DNA of 64,000 nt from contig CBCPKK010000001.1 in the NCBI GenBank assembly GCA_965119215.1, forward strand, positions 248,001-312,000, given 5' to 3'. Positions within the stretch are counted from its first letter, which is position 1; each line of letters starts with the position of its first letter. Shown here one piece after another: positions 41,306 to 50,094 of the stretch. The translations under genes and the position numbers were made by a program. This stretch comes from Buttiauxella sp965119215. GTDB taxonomy: Bacteria > Pseudomonadota > Gammaproteobacteria > Enterobacterales > Enterobacteriaceae. The notes under the pieces are model-generated. The model was not told where the DNA came from, did no database searches, and worked only from the letters and a program-made list of their open reading frames with translations.

Positions 41306-42820
41306 ATGCAACAGAACACACCGTATCTCTCTTTTCGTGGTATAGGCAAAACTTTCCCCGGCGTGAAAGCCTTACAGGACATCAGTTTCGACTGTTATGC
41401 CGGGCAAGTTCACGCACTAATGGGGGAGAATGGCGCAGGGAAATCAACGCTGCTGAAAATCCTGAGCGGGAATTACGCGCCGACTCAGGGCAGTATTGTG
41501 CTCCGTGGCGAAGAAGTCACTTTCGCTGACACGCCCGCAGCACTCAATGCTGGGGTGGCGATTATTTATCAGGAACTCCATCTGGTGCCGGAAATGTCGG
41601 TGGCAGAGAATATTTATCTCGGGCAACTTCCTCATAAAGCGGGTTTTGTGAACCGTTCTTTATTGAACTACGAAGCAAAATTGCAGCTTGAACATCTGGG
41701 GCTGGATATCGACCCGAGCACGCCGCTGAAATACTTATCCATTGGCCAGTGGCAGATGGTGGAAATCGCTAAGGCGCTGGCGCGTAATGCAAAAGTCATC
41801 GCTTTTGATGAACCGACCAGTTCTTTGTCGCGCCGTGAAATAGACAATCTATTTCGGGTTATTCGAGAATTACGCGCCGAAGGCCGCGTGATCCTCTACG
41901 TTTCGCATCGTATGGAAGAAATTTTCGCCCTCAGCGATGCCATTACCGTGTTTAAAGACGGGCGCTACGTGCGCACTTTTGACGACATGCAGCAGGTCAA
42001 CCATGACTCGCTGGTGCAGGCGATGGTCGGGCGTGATTTAGGCGATATTTACGGCTGGAAGCCGCGCGACCACGGGCCAGAACGTTTACGGCTTGATAGC
42101 GTAAAAGCACCAGGCGTGCGCACGCCAATTTCACTTTCGGTACGCAGTGGCGAAATCGTTGGACTGTTTGGCCTGGTGGGTGCCGGGCGTAGCGAACTGA
42201 TGAAAGGCATGTTTGGTGGCACGCGCATTACCGACGGCAAAGTGTCGATTGATGGTGCGGTTATCAACATCAACAAACCCTCCGATGCGATTCGGGCTGG
42301 CATGATGTTATGTCCCGAAGATCGTAAAGCCGACGGGATAATTCCTGTTCACTCGGTGCGCGACAACATCAACATCAGCGCACGACGTAAGCACATTAGC
42401 GCAGGCTGCCTGATTAACAACCGCTGGGAATCCGACAACGCGGCTTCACATATTCGTTCCCTGAATATAAAAACCCCCTCCGCCGATCAGCTGATCATGA
42501 ATCTTTCCGGCGGCAACCAGCAAAAGGCGATTTTGGGGCGCTGGCTGTCCGAAGAGATGAAAGTGATTTTGCTCGACGAACCGACGCGCGGCATTGATGT
42601 CGGGGCAAAACACGAAATCTATAACGTGATTTATGCCCTTGCAGCACAAGGCGTGGCGGTGCTGTTTGCATCAAGCGACTTGCCTGAAGTGCTGGGTCTT
42701 GCCGACCGAATTATCGTGATGCGCGAAGGGGAAGTTGCCGGAGAACTGCTGCATGGCGAAGCCAACGAGCAACAAGCATTAAGTCTGGCGATGCCGAAAA
42801 CCAGCGCCGCTGTCGCATGA
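41306..42820 (+). CDS. araG: L-arabinose ABC transporter ATPase
   Basis: A 504-residue double ATPase that powers arabinose uptake. The N-terminal cassette has Walker A GENGAGKST (about 39-47) and DEPTSSLS; the C-terminal cassette has GLVGAGRSE in place of Walker A and NLSGGNQQKAILGRWL with DEPTRGIDVG, the normal pattern for RbsA/AraG proteins. Length equals E. coli AraG. Its stop overlaps a possible upstream start of araH. Confidence 0.96.
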   Translation: MQQNTPYLSFRGIGKTFPGVKALQDISFDCYAGQVHALMGENGAGKSTLLKILSGNYAPTQGSIVLRGEEVTFADTPAALNAGVAIIYQELHLVPEMSVAENIYLGQLPHKAGFVNRSLLNYEAKLQLEHLGLDIDPSTPLKYLSIGQWQMVEIAKALARNAKVIAFDEPTSSLSRREIDNLFRVIRELRAEGRVILYVSHRMEEIFALSDAITVFKDGRYVRTFDDMQQVNHDSLVQAMVGRDLGDIYGWKPRDHGPERLRLDSVKAPGVRTPISLSVRSGEIVGLFGLVGAGRSELMKGMFGGTRITDGKVSIDGAVININKPSDAIRAGMMLCPEDRKADGIIPVHSVRDNINISARRKHISAGCLINNRWESDNAASHIRSLNIKTPSADQLIMNLSGGNQQKAILGRWLSEEMKVILLDEPTRGIDVGAKHEIYNVIYALAAQGVAVLFASSDLPEVLGLADRIIVMREGEVAGELLHGEANEQQALSLAMPKTSAAVA

Positions 42821-42834
42821 GTAAGGAGAGAAAA

Positions 42835-43851
42835 ATGTCTGTATTAACGCCATCATCAACGCCATCATCAACAAAACCATCATCGGGCGACAGCAAGAAA
42901 AAGTCGTCTTTAAGTCTCGGGCGCATCTGGGATAACTACGGCATGTTGGTGGTGTTTGCGGTGCTGTTTATCGCCTGCGCTATTTTCGTACCGAATTTCT
43001 CTTCTTTCATCAATATGAAGGGATTGGGGCTGGCCATTTCGATGTCCGGAATGGTGGCGTGCGGCATGTTGTTTTGTCTTGCGTCCGGTGATTTCGATTT
43101 GTCTGTTGCGTCTGTCATTGCTTGCGCCGGTGTTACCACCGCAGTTGTGATTAACATGACCGAAAGCCTGTGGATTGGCGTGGCGGCAGGTTTATTGCTG
43201 GGTATGTTAAGCGGCCTGGTGAACGGTTTTGTTATCGCAAAACTGAAAATCAACGCGCTGATTACCACGCTTGCCACCATGCAAATTGTGCGTGGCCTGG
43301 CGTACATCATTTCTGATGGTAAAGCGGTGGGCATCGAAGATGAGCGCTTCTTTACGCTGGGTTATGCCAACTGGCTGGGGCTGCCTGCGCCAATCTGGTT
43401 GACGGTTGGTTGCCTGATAATCTTTGGTTTTCTGCTAAATAAAACCACTTTTGGCCGCAATACGCTGGCGATTGGTGGCAACGAAGAAGCGGCACGTCTG
43501 GCGGGTGTGCCGGTGGTGCGCACGAAAATCATCATCTTTGTTCTTTCAGGTTTAGTGTCGGCGGCGGCGGGGATTATTCTGGCATCGCGTATGACCAGCG
43601 GCCAGCCAATGACCTCTATCGGTTACGAGTTGATTGTGATTTCAGCCTGCGTATTAGGCGGAGTTTCACTCAAAGGCGGGATTGGTAAAATTTCCTATGT
43701 CATTGCCGGGATCTTGATCCTGGGCACAGTAGAAAATGCCATGAACTTGCTGAATATTTCGCCTTTCTCGCAATACGTGGTGCGCGGCTTGATTCTTCTG
43801 GCCGCCGTTATCTTCGACCGTTACAAACAGAAAGCGAAACGCACGGTATAA
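42835..43851 (+). CDS. araH: L-arabinose ABC transporter permease
   Basis: Inner-membrane permease of 338 residues. I start at the ATG at 42835 with AAGGAG seven bases upstream; an ATG at 42817 overlapping the araG stop would add six residues. The N-terminal 30 residues are Ser/Thr/Pro-rich with a repeated TPSST motif, then about ten helices follow, with CLASGDFDLSVASVIACAG and GGNEEAARLAGV typical of the RbsC/AraH family. Confidence 0.95.
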   Translation: MSVLTPSSTPSSTKPSSGDSKKKSSLSLGRIWDNYGMLVVFAVLFIACAIFVPNFSSFINMKGLGLAISMSGMVACGMLFCLASGDFDLSVASVIACAGVTTAVVINMTESLWIGVAAGLLLGMLSGLVNGFVIAKLKINALITTLATMQIVRGLAYIISDGKAVGIEDERFFTLGYANWLGLPAPIWLTVGCLIIFGFLLNKTTFGRNTLAIGGNEEAARLAGVPVVRTKIIIFVLSGLVSAAAGIILASRMTSGQPMTSIGYELIVISACVLGGVSLKGGIGKISYVIAGILILGTVENAMNLLNISPFSQYVVRGLILLAAVIFDRYKQKAKRTV

Positions 43852-43863
43852 AGGAACGATATA

Positions 43864-43936
43864 TCCGCCCTACAGCTTCGGTTTGGTAGGGCGGATAAAC
43901 GTAGCGCATCCGCCGGAACAATGATCACCGGGTAGG
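43864..43936. repeat. REP-like mosaic after araH
   Basis: TCCGCCCTAC (43864-43873) pairs with GTAGGGCGGA (43886-43895), and GGCGGAT (43890-43896) pairs with ATCCGCC (43908-43914). A further GGGTAGGGC follows near 43931. This variant (GGCGGAT core) differs from the GGTGGAT units elsewhere. It may end the araFGH transcript. Confidence 0.6.
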
Positions 43937-44077
43937 GCAGTGTTTAACTGTGACTTTGCTTAGCTTATTAGTATTTCCCTCCATAAACTAATTCAAACCA
44001 GGATGTAAATCACTGCAATAGTCACGTGGCTAAAGTAGAGTCTGCCACGTTGAATTCGGCCTCAAGGAGATGAGCCA

Positions 44078-45343
44078 ATGAGCAGTGATGTTAACTACAC
44101 CAGCAGCAAAGTGCGTATTCCCGGTAATCGGAAATTTGATACCACCTGGGTTCTGAGCCTTTTTGGTACGGCGGTAGGGGCAGGAGTGTTATTTCTCCCT
44201 ATCAACGCCGGGATGGGAGGCTTCTGGCCGTTAGTAGCGCTGGCTGTTATTGTCGGGCCGATGACCTGGCTTGCTCACCGTGGACTTGCACGTTTTGTCT
44301 TATCATCACGCAACCCTGGCAGCGATATCACCGAAGTGGTGGAAGAACATTTCGGCGCTAAAGCAGGCATCTTAATCACACTGCTCTACTTCTGTGCTAT
44401 CTATCCGATTCTGCTTATCTACGGCGTGGGTATCACCAATACCATTGATTCGCTGATGGTTAACCAACTGGGCATGGCTTCACCGCCGCGTGTTATTTTG
44501 TCGGTAGTGCTGATTGTTGCGCTGATGGCTGTGATGCTGACCAGCGAACGCGTAATGCTGAAAATCACCGAGTGGATGGTTTACCCATTAGTCGCTATTT
44601 TATTGTTCCTTTCCTTATATTTGATTCCGCACTGGAACACTGCGGCACTGTCGCAAGTCCCAACCGCGATGGATTTCACCACCACAATGTGGCTGACCAT
44701 TCCCGTTCTGGTGTTTGCTTTTAACCACTCTCCGGCGATCTCTTCTTTTGCCCTGTCTCAGCGTCGTGAATACGGCAATCTGGCAGATGAAAAAGCCAGC
44801 CAGACACTGCGCAAAACCTCCACCATTCTGCTGGCGTTTGTAATGCTGTTTGTCTTTAGCTGCGTGTTAAGTGTGACTCCGGCTGACCTGATGGCGGCAA
44901 AACAGCAAAACATTTCGATGCTGAGCTTCCTTGCCAATAAATTCGATAACCCGCTGATCTCCATCTTTGGCCCACTGGTGGCGATTCTGGCGATTTCCAG
45001 CTCCTTCTTCGGCCATTACCTGGGTGCGCGTGAAGGTTTGCATGGTCTGGTGAAGAAAATTGCCCGTCACAACGGCAAGCGTTTTGATGACCGCAAACTC
45101 AATAAAGCCATTGCGCTGTTCTTCCTGCTGAGCTTGTGGCTGGTAGCAACGCTGAACCCTAGCATCCTTGGAATGATTGAATCCCTGGGCGGCCCAATCA
45201 TTGCGATGATCCTGTTTATCATGCCGATGTACGCCATTCATAAGATGCCTGCACTGGCGAAATTCCGCGGTAAAGCGAGCAATATCTTCGTTACGATTAT
45301 GGGCCTGGTGGCCATTTCAGGCCTGATCGCCAGCTTCTTCTAA
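44078..45343 (+). CDS. SdaC-family serine/threonine or related amino-acid transporter
   Basis: A 421-residue inner-membrane proton symporter of the HAAAP group. Strong family marks: LFGTAVGAGVLFLPINAG (about 28-45), MTWLAHRGLARFVLSS, NPGSDITEVVEEHFG (about 79-93), FSCVLSVTPADLMAAKQQNIS and VATLNPSILGMIESLGGPI. The similarity to SdaC is high, but sdaB is not adjacent, so it is a paralog such as the YhaO/DlsT type. It probably moves serine, threonine or another small amino acid. Preceded by AAGGAG and ended by its own terminator. Confidence 0.88.
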   Translation: MSSDVNYTSSKVRIPGNRKFDTTWVLSLFGTAVGAGVLFLPINAGMGGFWPLVALAVIVGPMTWLAHRGLARFVLSSRNPGSDITEVVEEHFGAKAGILITLLYFCAIYPILLIYGVGITNTIDSLMVNQLGMASPPRVILSVVLIVALMAVMLTSERVMLKITEWMVYPLVAILLFLSLYLIPHWNTAALSQVPTAMDFTTTMWLTIPVLVFAFNHSPAISSFALSQRREYGNLADEKASQTLRKTSTILLAFVMLFVFSCVLSVTPADLMAAKQQNISMLSFLANKFDNPLISIFGPLVAILAISSSFFGHYLGAREGLHGLVKKIARHNGKRFDDRKLNKAIALFFLLSLWLVATLNPSILGMIESLGGPIIAMILFIMPMYAIHKMPALAKFRGKASNIFVTIMGLVAISGLIASFF

Positions 45344-45357
45344 ATTCTGCAACACCC

Positions 45358-45389
45358 AAACGCCAGGCCGCACACGGACTGGCGTTTTA
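45358..45389 (+). terminator. terminator of the SdaC-family gene
   Basis: AAACGCCAG pairs with CTGGCGTTT across a 12-base loop containing CCGCACACGG, ending in TTTTAT, 15 bases past the stop. Confidence 0.75.
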
Positions 45390-45496
45390 TCCTGGAAAAT
45401 TGCGACACCCGTCACCCTGTCTATACTTACATGGCTAATCATTAATTATCGTTACCGTCACGGTGGCGAAACTAACCATGTAAGGAGGAGCCACTG

Positions 45497-46300
45497 GTGG
45501 CTGAAGTCTCATCTGTACCGCCTCTACTTTCAGGAAATCTTGCCTTTTTCTTCGACCTCGACGGCACGCTGGCAGAAATCAAACCGCACCCGGATCAAGT
45601 CTACATTCCGGCCGCGGTGCGTACATTGCTGCAGAAAATGTCTGTCATGAGCGGCGGGGCACTGGCATTGATTTCAGGGCGCTCAATGGCAGAGCTCGAT
45701 AAGCTCGCTACTCCATTTCACTTCCCGCTTGCGGGCGTGCATGGGGCGGAACGCCGCGACATCAATGATAAAACCCACATTGTGACACTCCCGGAACCGG
45801 TCGTTACCGCATTGCATCAGCATTTAACCCATGCGCTCGCGCAATTTCCTGGCGCAGAACTTGAAGCCAAAGGGATGGCGTTTGCACTGCACTACCGCCA
45901 GGCACCAGAGGCGGCAGAGGCGATTCTGGAAATTGCACAGCAAATGACGCTGCGCTATCCAGAACTGGCCTTGCAGCCGGGGAAATGTGTCGTGGAGTTG
46001 AAACCACTGGGAATAGACAAAGGCGCGGCAATTCGCACGTTTATGCAGGAAGCACCTTTTGCGGGCCGCACACCGATTTTTATCGGCGATGATCTTACTG
46101 ATGAAGCAGGGTTTAAGCAGGTCAATGCCCTTGGCGGGCTGACGATTAAAGTCGGGAACGGCGACACCATTGCTAACTATCGGCTGGCGAATGTGCGCAT
46201 GGTTTATCACTGGCTTGGCAAATTAACGCAACACATAGAACAACAAAAGTCTGACATTTTACGGGGAGAAGATTATGAGTCGCTTAGTGGTAGTCTCTAA
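45497..46300 (+). CDS. otsB: trehalose-6-phosphate phosphatase
   Basis: Removes phosphate from trehalose-6-phosphate to give the osmoprotectant trehalose. 267 residues from a GTG start with AGGAGG upstream. HAD motifs: FFDLDGTLAEIKPHPDQ (about 17-33, nucleophile and acid/base Asp), ALISGRSMAELD, and IGDDLTDEAGF (about 195-205). HGAERRDIN is the OtsB cap signature. The 3' end overlaps otsA by 26 bases, so both are translated from one mRNA; in E. coli this operon is induced by RpoS and osmotic stress. Confidence 0.96.
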   Translation: MAEVSSVPPLLSGNLAFFFDLDGTLAEIKPHPDQVYIPAAVRTLLQKMSVMSGGALALISGRSMAELDKLATPFHFPLAGVHGAERRDINDKTHIVTLPEPVVTALHQHLTHALAQFPGAELEAKGMAFALHYRQAPEAAEAILEIAQQMTLRYPELALQPGKCVVELKPLGIDKGAAIRTFMQEAPFAGRTPIFIGDDLTDEAGFKQVNALGGLTIKVGNGDTIANYRLANVRMVYHWLGKLTQHIEQQKSDILRGEDYESLSGSL

Positions 46301-47699
46301 TCGCATCGCACCACCGGATGATAATAAAAGCAGTGCGGGTGGTCTGGCTGTAGGGATTTTAGGCGCGTTAAAAACGGCGGGCGGATTATGGTTTGGCTGG
46401 AGCGGCGAGGTAGGGGACCCCGATGCTGCATTAAAAAAGACCAAACGCGGTAACATCACCTGGGCTTCTTTCAATCTCAGCCAGGAAGATTACGAAAGCT
46501 ATTATCTGCAATTTTCTAATGCCGTACTTTGGCCGGCATTTCACTATCGTCTGGATCTTGTCGACTACCAGCGCGAAGCCTGGGAAGGTTATAGCCGGGT
46601 GAATACCTTGCTGGCCAGTAAGCTCAAGCCGCTGTTAGAAAAAGACGACATCTTATGGGTACATGACTACCATTTGCTGCCATTTGCAGCGGAATGCCGC
46701 AAACTGGGGTTAAATCACCGCATCGGTTTCTTCTTACATATCCCCTTTCCAACACCGGAAGTGTTCAATGCGCTGCCGCCTCATGACGAGTTACTCGAAG
46801 CGCTGTGCGAATACGATTTGCTGGGCTTCCAGACCGAAAACGACCGCCTGGCATTTCTCGACTGTGTTGCCAGCATCACACGCCTGGATAACCTGGGTAA
46901 AAACCAGCATCAGGCATTCGGCAATTCATTCCGTACCGAAGTTTATCCAATAGGTATTGAGCCGGAGGAAATCAAAAAAAGTGCCGAAGGCCCGTTGCCA
47001 CCGAAACTGGCGCAGCTTAAATCCGAACTGGGCAGTATCAAAAATATCTTCTCGGTAGAGCGGCTGGACTATTCCAAAGGATTACCGGAACGTTTCCTCG
47101 CTTTTGAAGCGTTACTGGAAAATTATCCGCATCACCACGGTAAAATTCGCTATACGCAAATCGCGCCAACTTCACGTGGCGATGTGCAGGCTTATCAGGA
47201 TATTCGTCATCAACTGGAAACCGAGGCGGGGCGCATTAATGGTAAATACGGGCAATTGGGCTGGACACCGCTCTACTATTTGAACCAGCATTTTGACCGA
47301 AAATTAGTGATGAAAGTCTTCCGTCACGCGGATGTTGGCCTGGTCACGCCGCTACGCGATGGCATGAATCTGGTCGCGAAAGAGTACGTTGCGGCGCAAG
47401 ATCCGGCAAATCCAGGGGTACTGGTATTGTCGAAATTTGCCGGTGCAGCTAATGAATTGTCGTCTGCGTTGATAGTGAATCCTTACGACCGTGACGATGT
47501 TGCTGCGGCACTGGATCGCGCGCTAACCATGCCACTTGCCGAACGCATATCGCGCCACAGTGAAATGATGGTAGTGATAGAGAAAAATGATATTCACCAC
47601 TGGCAGCAGAGGTATATCGAAGACCTAAAGCAGGCCACGCCACGCAGTGATGCGTTCCACATGGGAAAGAAAGTGGCGACGTTTCCTAAATTGGCGTAA
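46275..47699 (+). CDS. otsA: trehalose-6-phosphate synthase
   Basis: GT20 enzyme, 474 residues, making trehalose-6-phosphate from UDP-glucose and glucose-6-phosphate. Diagnostic segments: VVSNRIAPPDD (5-15), GGLAVGILGALK (22-33), LWVHDYHLLPFA near 128-139, SVERLDYSKGLPERFLAFE near 260-278 and LRDGMNLVAKEYVAAQ near 360-375. ACGGGGAG precedes the ATG. It works with OtsB in osmo- and cold protection. Confidence 0.97.
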   Translation: MSRLVVVSNRIAPPDDNKSSAGGLAVGILGALKTAGGLWFGWSGEVGDPDAALKKTKRGNITWASFNLSQEDYESYYLQFSNAVLWPAFHYRLDLVDYQREAWEGYSRVNTLLASKLKPLLEKDDILWVHDYHLLPFAAECRKLGLNHRIGFFLHIPFPTPEVFNALPPHDELLEALCEYDLLGFQTENDRLAFLDCVASITRLDNLGKNQHQAFGNSFRTEVYPIGIEPEEIKKSAEGPLPPKLAQLKSELGSIKNIFSVERLDYSKGLPERFLAFEALLENYPHHHGKIRYTQIAPTSRGDVQAYQDIRHQLETEAGRINGKYGQLGWTPLYYLNQHFDRKLVMKVFRHADVGLVTPLRDGMNLVAKEYVAAQDPANPGVLVLSKFAGAANELSSALIVNPYDRDDVAAALDRALTMPLAERISRHSEMMVVIEKNDIHHWQQRYIEDLKQATPRSDAFHMGKKVATFPKLA

Positions 47700-47726
47700 A
47701 GAATAGCCGATCAATAGGTATGTGTA

Positions 47727-47762
47727 GGGTGGATTAGCGTAAGCGACATCCACCCATTTTTT
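47727..47762. repeat. REP-like palindrome after otsA
   Basis: GGGTGGATTAGCG pairs with CGACATCCACCC, followed by ATTTTTT. It separates otsA from the convergent uspC and probably works as terminator. Confidence 0.7.
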
Positions 47763-47802
47763 GAAGTGTACCCTGAAATTAGGGGTTTAACTTAAATAAG
47801 GC

Positions 47803-48225
47803 TTAACTCAGCGGCACTAACAACACATCTACCTGGCTTGATGCTACTACCGCTTTTGCTGAACAAATTACCTTGCTGAAAAAGCTTTGATTGTGGTTTC
47901 CACAAATAACCAAATCCACCGCGTTTTTATTACAAATTGCCAGAATATGCTCGCTTAATTCCCCCGTAGCGATGACCGTTTTAGTTATAGGGTAATTCGC
48001 TTTCTCAACCAGCTCGTTAATAAAAAGCTGAGTTTCTTCAAGCATTAACTCTCGCAGGTTCTCCATCATCGGTGCCGCAAATTGATTATAAAGTTCGGGA
48101 TCTGAGGCGAGCGTAATCAGCGTGATTTTTCCATTCGCGGGTTTGGCAATAGAAACAGCTTTTTCAACCAGCAAATGGCTCTGCGGACTGACAGCGACAG
48201 CAACCAGTATGTGTTGGTAACTCAT
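47803..48225 (-). CDS. uspC: universal stress protein C
   Basis: A 140-residue cytoplasmic protein of the UspA fold. I start at the ATG at 48225, preceded by AGGAGG; the longer frame of 23 extra codons has no support. MSYQHILVAVAVSPQSHLLV at the start and VICGNHNQSFFSKVICSAKA near the end match UspC. The ATP-binding G-rich loop of other Usp classes is absent, as in UspA/UspC. It lies between otsA and flhD, its place in E. coli, where it is linked to osmotic stress and motility. Confidence 0.93.
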   Translation of the reverse strand: MSYQHILVAVAVSPQSHLLVEKAVSIAKPANGKITLITLASDPELYNQFAAPMMENLRELMLEETQLFINELVEKANYPITKTVIATGELSEHILAICNKNAVDLVICGNHNQSFFSKVICSAKAVVASSQVDVLLVPLS

Positions 48226-48729
48226 TACAACCTCCTGTTGCCTGATAACCAGACTGTTAACATTTTTCTTACTACAACACTCATAATCGCGCAAGGATAG
48301 TACCCATAGGAATTGTGAGCATGCTCATGAAAAATGATTAATAACGCTAATGTAAATGGCTTGTGATGATATCGAGATGCATCAACCGCTCATTTTTCCA
48401 TCAAACTTTCGTATTATTTTTTGTCGCTAAACCAGATAGCCGCTTTTGTTGAAAATTTATTTCGTTTCCACAACAAAAGGCAATATTTCAAGGTGTTATA
48501 TGCTGAAAAGGTTATATGACGCAGCGTATTCTTTGGTAGAAGAAAAAATGCGATATAAATCACATAGCTAAGTCAGCGCCGGGAAAGGTTATTAGAAGTA
48601 AGTCATCAGATTGTTAGCCAAACGAAAAGGTTTTTCCATGTTAACGTAACGGATATTTCGAGTTTGCTTATAAAATGCTCAATTGAAAAGTCTTACTGAT
48701 GTTTCCATTGGATGTATAAAGTAAATATA

Positions 48730-48745
48730 TGTGATCTCTGTCACA
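48730..48745 (+). promoter_or_regulatory. CRP site of the flhDC promoter
   Basis: A perfect TGTGA-N6-TCACA. Its centre lies about 71 bases before the predicted flhDC start at about 48809, the same spacing as the activating CRP site of E. coli flhDC, which links motility to carbon limitation. Confidence 0.8.
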
Positions 48746-48773
48746 TAAATCCTAAAATTCGACGGCAACCGCA

Positions 48774-48802
48774 TTGTATGTCTACAGGGCTACGAGTAGA
48801 GT
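48774..48802 (+). promoter_or_regulatory. flhDC promoter
   Basis: -35 TTGTAT (48774-48779), 17-base spacer, -10 TAGAGT (48797-48802); transcription should start near 48809. This gives a leader of about 224 nt before flhD, similar to the long E. coli flhDC leader that is the target of CsrA and several small RNAs. Confidence 0.65.
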
Positions 48803-49032
48803 TTGCTCGCAATTAGGATAAATCTTAATTTCATATAAGAAATTTAAGCTCGGATAAGAACGCACCAACAAGGATGAATCCACGGCATTTTCATGTCGGT
48901 GGATTTAGTGCGTATTTTCAGTTGATGTATTTTGGCTTTTTGATTGCTTTAGTTTTAACCGGGGCTACCCGGCGACTCACGGGGTGCGGTTTCGCCGCAT
49001 GTATAAAAAGTAAGTTTTTCAGGATGAACAAA

Positions 49033-49383
49033 ATGCACACATCCGAGTTGTTAAAGCATATCTACGATATTAATTTGTCGTACTTATTACTTGCGCAACG
49101 CCTTATTAGCAGCGACAAACCCTCAGCAATGTTTCGTTTAGGCGTGACAGAGGATATGGCTAATTCTTTGGGCGAATTAACATTGCCACAAATGGTAAAA
49201 TTGGCGGAAACCAATCAACTGATTTGTCAGTTCCGTTTTAATGACAACCAAACAATTACCCGCTTAACGCAAGACTCTCGTGTGGATGATTTACAGCAAA
49301 TCCATACTGGCATTTTGTTATCTACCCGCTTATTAAATGAGGCGTCCGCGCTAGACGAGGCACCTCGCAAAAAAAGGGCGTAA
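49033..49383 (+). CDS. flhD: flagellar master regulator subunit FlhD
   Basis: A 116-residue protein, the E. coli length, when started at the ATG at 49033 (AGGA about nine bases upstream). An ATG at 49024 would add three residues; the long frame from 48874 lies in the leader and is rejected. MHTSELLKHIYDINLSYLLL and LTLPQMVKLAETNQLICQFR are conserved. With FlhC it forms the D4C2 complex that activates class 2 flagellar genes. flhC begins four bases downstream. Confidence 0.97.
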   Translation: MHTSELLKHIYDINLSYLLLAQRLISSDKPSAMFRLGVTEDMANSLGELTLPQMVKLAETNQLICQFRFNDNQTITRLTQDSRVDDLQQIHTGILLSTRLLNEASALDEAPRKKRA

Positions 49384-49387
49384 CAAA

Positions 49388-49966
49388 ATGGGCGAGAAAA
49401 GTATTGTTCAGGAAGCACGCGATATACAACTGGCGATGGAATTAATCACGCTAGGGGCAAGATTGCAGATGCTGGAAAGTGAAACGCAATTAAGCCGTGG
49501 CCGACTGATCAAGCTGTATAAAGAGCTCCGTGGTAGCCCCCCTCCGAAAGGAATGCTGCCTTTTTCCACAGACTGGTTTATGACCTGGGAGCAAAATATC
49601 CACGCTTCCATGTTTTGCAACGCCTGGCAGTTCTTATTACGCACCGGTTTGTGTACCGGTGTTGATGCGGTCATCAAGGCTTACCGCTTGTATCTTGAGC
49701 AATGTCCACCACAAGAAAGCGGGCCGCTGTTGGCGCTGACTCGCGCCTGGACACTGGTTCGTTTTGTTGAAAGTAATATGCTTGAATTGAGCCGTTGTAA
49801 CTGCTGTAACGGTAACTTTATTACCCACGCACACCAACCCGTAGGCAGCTTTGCCTGTAGTTTGTGCCAGCCACCATCAAGAGCAGTAAAAAGACGTAAA
49901 CTTTCTACGAATACTGCCGATATTATTCCACAACTGCTGGATGAACAGGTCAAACAGGCCGTTTAA
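49388..49966 (+). CDS. flhC: flagellar master regulator subunit FlhC
   Basis: DNA-contacting subunit of FlhD4C2, 192 residues. The zinc site cysteines are C137, C140, C157 and C160 (CNCC and CSLC). GSPPPKGMLPFSTDWFMTWE (50-69) is conserved in the family. The 3' part of the gene contains a FliA promoter for motAB-cheAW, which constrains its codons near residues 170-179. Confidence 0.97.
   Translation: MGEKSIVQEARDIQLAMELITLGARLQMLESETQLSRGRLIKLYKELRGSPPPKGMLPFSTDWFMTWEQNIHASMFCNAWQFLLRTGLCTGVDAVIKAYRLYLEQCPPQESGPLLALTRAWTLVRFVESNMLELSRCNCCNGNFITHAHQPVGSFACSLCQPPSRAVKRRKLSTNTADIIPQLLDEQVKQAV
49897..49923 (+). promoter_or_regulatory. intragenic FliA promoter inside flhC for motAB-cheAW
   Basis: -35 TAAACTTT (49897-49904), exactly 11 bases, -10 GCCGATAT (49916-49923), against the consensus TAAAGTTT-N11-GCCGATAA. 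It lies within the flhC coding sequence, about 170 bases before motA. A FliA promoter inside flhC that drives motAB-cheAW is known in E. coli. No other class 3 promoter was found between flhC and motA. Confidence 0.78.
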
Positions 49967-49990
49967 CAGTTCGGTGTGGATAAACACTCC

Positions 49991-50023
49991 AGCAGCGATA
50001 AGCCATTATCGCTGCTTTTTTTT
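49991..50023 (+). terminator. terminator-like hairpin between flhC and motA
   Basis: AGCAGCGATAA pairs perfectly with TTATCGCTGCT across a GCCA loop and is followed by eight T residues. It should end the flhDC transcript. It lies downstream of the predicted motA promoter, so transcripts from that promoter must read through it. Confidence 0.85.
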
Positions 50024-50094
50024 GCCCCGCACCCCGCTGTTTTCACCTCTGACTTGTGAATCCTCGTCACATTTAACAGCAGAAGGATGTACTC

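Larger units (their letters stand above)
48226..49032. promoter_or_regulatory. flhDC upstream regulatory region and leader
   Basis: About 800 bases without a gene between divergent uspC and flhD. The left 500 bases are AT-rich, as expected for the region bound by H-NS, OmpR, LrhA, RcsAB and other regulators; individual sites could not be placed with confidence. In the leader, GGATGAATCC (48872-48881), AGCATGT-free spacers and a stem CCGGCGACTCACGGGGTGCGG near 48970-48990 are visible. GGA triplets in the leader at 48811, 48854 and 48872 are possible CsrA contacts. No insertion sequence is present. Confidence 0.55.

Noticed and set aside
48874..49032. N-terminal extension of flhD from 48874
   Set aside because: It lies in the untranslated leader; the E. 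coli-length FlhD starts at 49033 with a ribosome site.
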